DNA of 6,303 bases from Oscillospiraceae bacterium. Its GTDB lineage: Bacteria > Bacillota_A > Clostridia > Saccharofermentanales > Saccharofermentanaceae. Below, one piece after another: positions 6,303 through 6,303 of the stretch. Under the pieces are notes generated by a model. The model saw only the letters and a list, made by a program, of their open reading frames with translations, was not told the origin of the DNA and ran no database searches. Position 1 is the first letter of the stretch. Every line of letters begins with the position of its first letter. The position numbers and the translations under genes are program-made. The DNA lies in the NCBI GenBank assembly GCA_902803365.1, contig CADCPU010000097.1:1-6303 (forward strand), in the 5' to 3' direction.

Positions 6303-6303
6303 C

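Overview
The window looks like a chromosomal segment of a low-to-mid GC Gram-positive bacterium of the Clostridia, perhaps Lachnospiraceae- or Oscillospiraceae-like. This rests on strong purine-rich ribosome binding sites, a LacI-type sensor fused to GGDEF without a DNA-binding domain (a familiar clostridial design), and a type VII secretion-style small-helical-protein plus toxin operon. No RNA gene, CRISPR array or insertion sequence was seen. The assignment is by character of the genes only.

Layout, left to right. (1) Positions 1-1412, minus strand: a two-gene operon of a nucleoside phosphorylase-family enzyme followed 11 bp later by an APH-fold small-molecule kinase, which runs off the left edge. 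(2) Positions 1413-1594: a divergent control region with a good extended -10 promoter for the minus-strand pair, a weaker extended -10 promoter for the plus-strand gene, and a small perfect inverted repeat over the minus-strand -35. (3) Positions 1595-3439, plus strand: a 614-residue cytosolic diguanylate cyclase with a sugar-binding-type sensor domain, a GAF-like middle and an intact GGDEF but no inhibitory I-site. (4) Positions 3441-4196, minus strand: a class I SAM-dependent methyltransferase, tail-to-tail with the cyclase at 1 bp. (5) Positions 4233-6302, minus strand: the right-hand operon, made of the end of a short acidic reading frame, a 91-residue helical protein, and a 561-residue protein with an HEFGHAID zinc metallopeptidase domain resembling the catalytic domain of anthrax lethal factor. 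These three are separated by only 3 nt each, and each ribosome binding site lies inside or next to the end of the preceding gene.

The most notable part is (5). It has the layout of a type VII (LXG-type) polymorphic toxin locus: small helical partner protein(s), then a large protein with a helical N-terminus and a C-terminal enzymatic domain. The toxin gene is clearly more AT-rich than the left half of the window (sampled 60-base lines of 35-42% GC against about 58%), which fits acquisition of a toxin cassette. No dedicated immunity gene is recognisable; the next gene is the methyltransferase 36 bp downstream. The left half concerns nucleoside/small-molecule metabolism and second-messenger signalling and shows no clear functional tie to the toxin locus.
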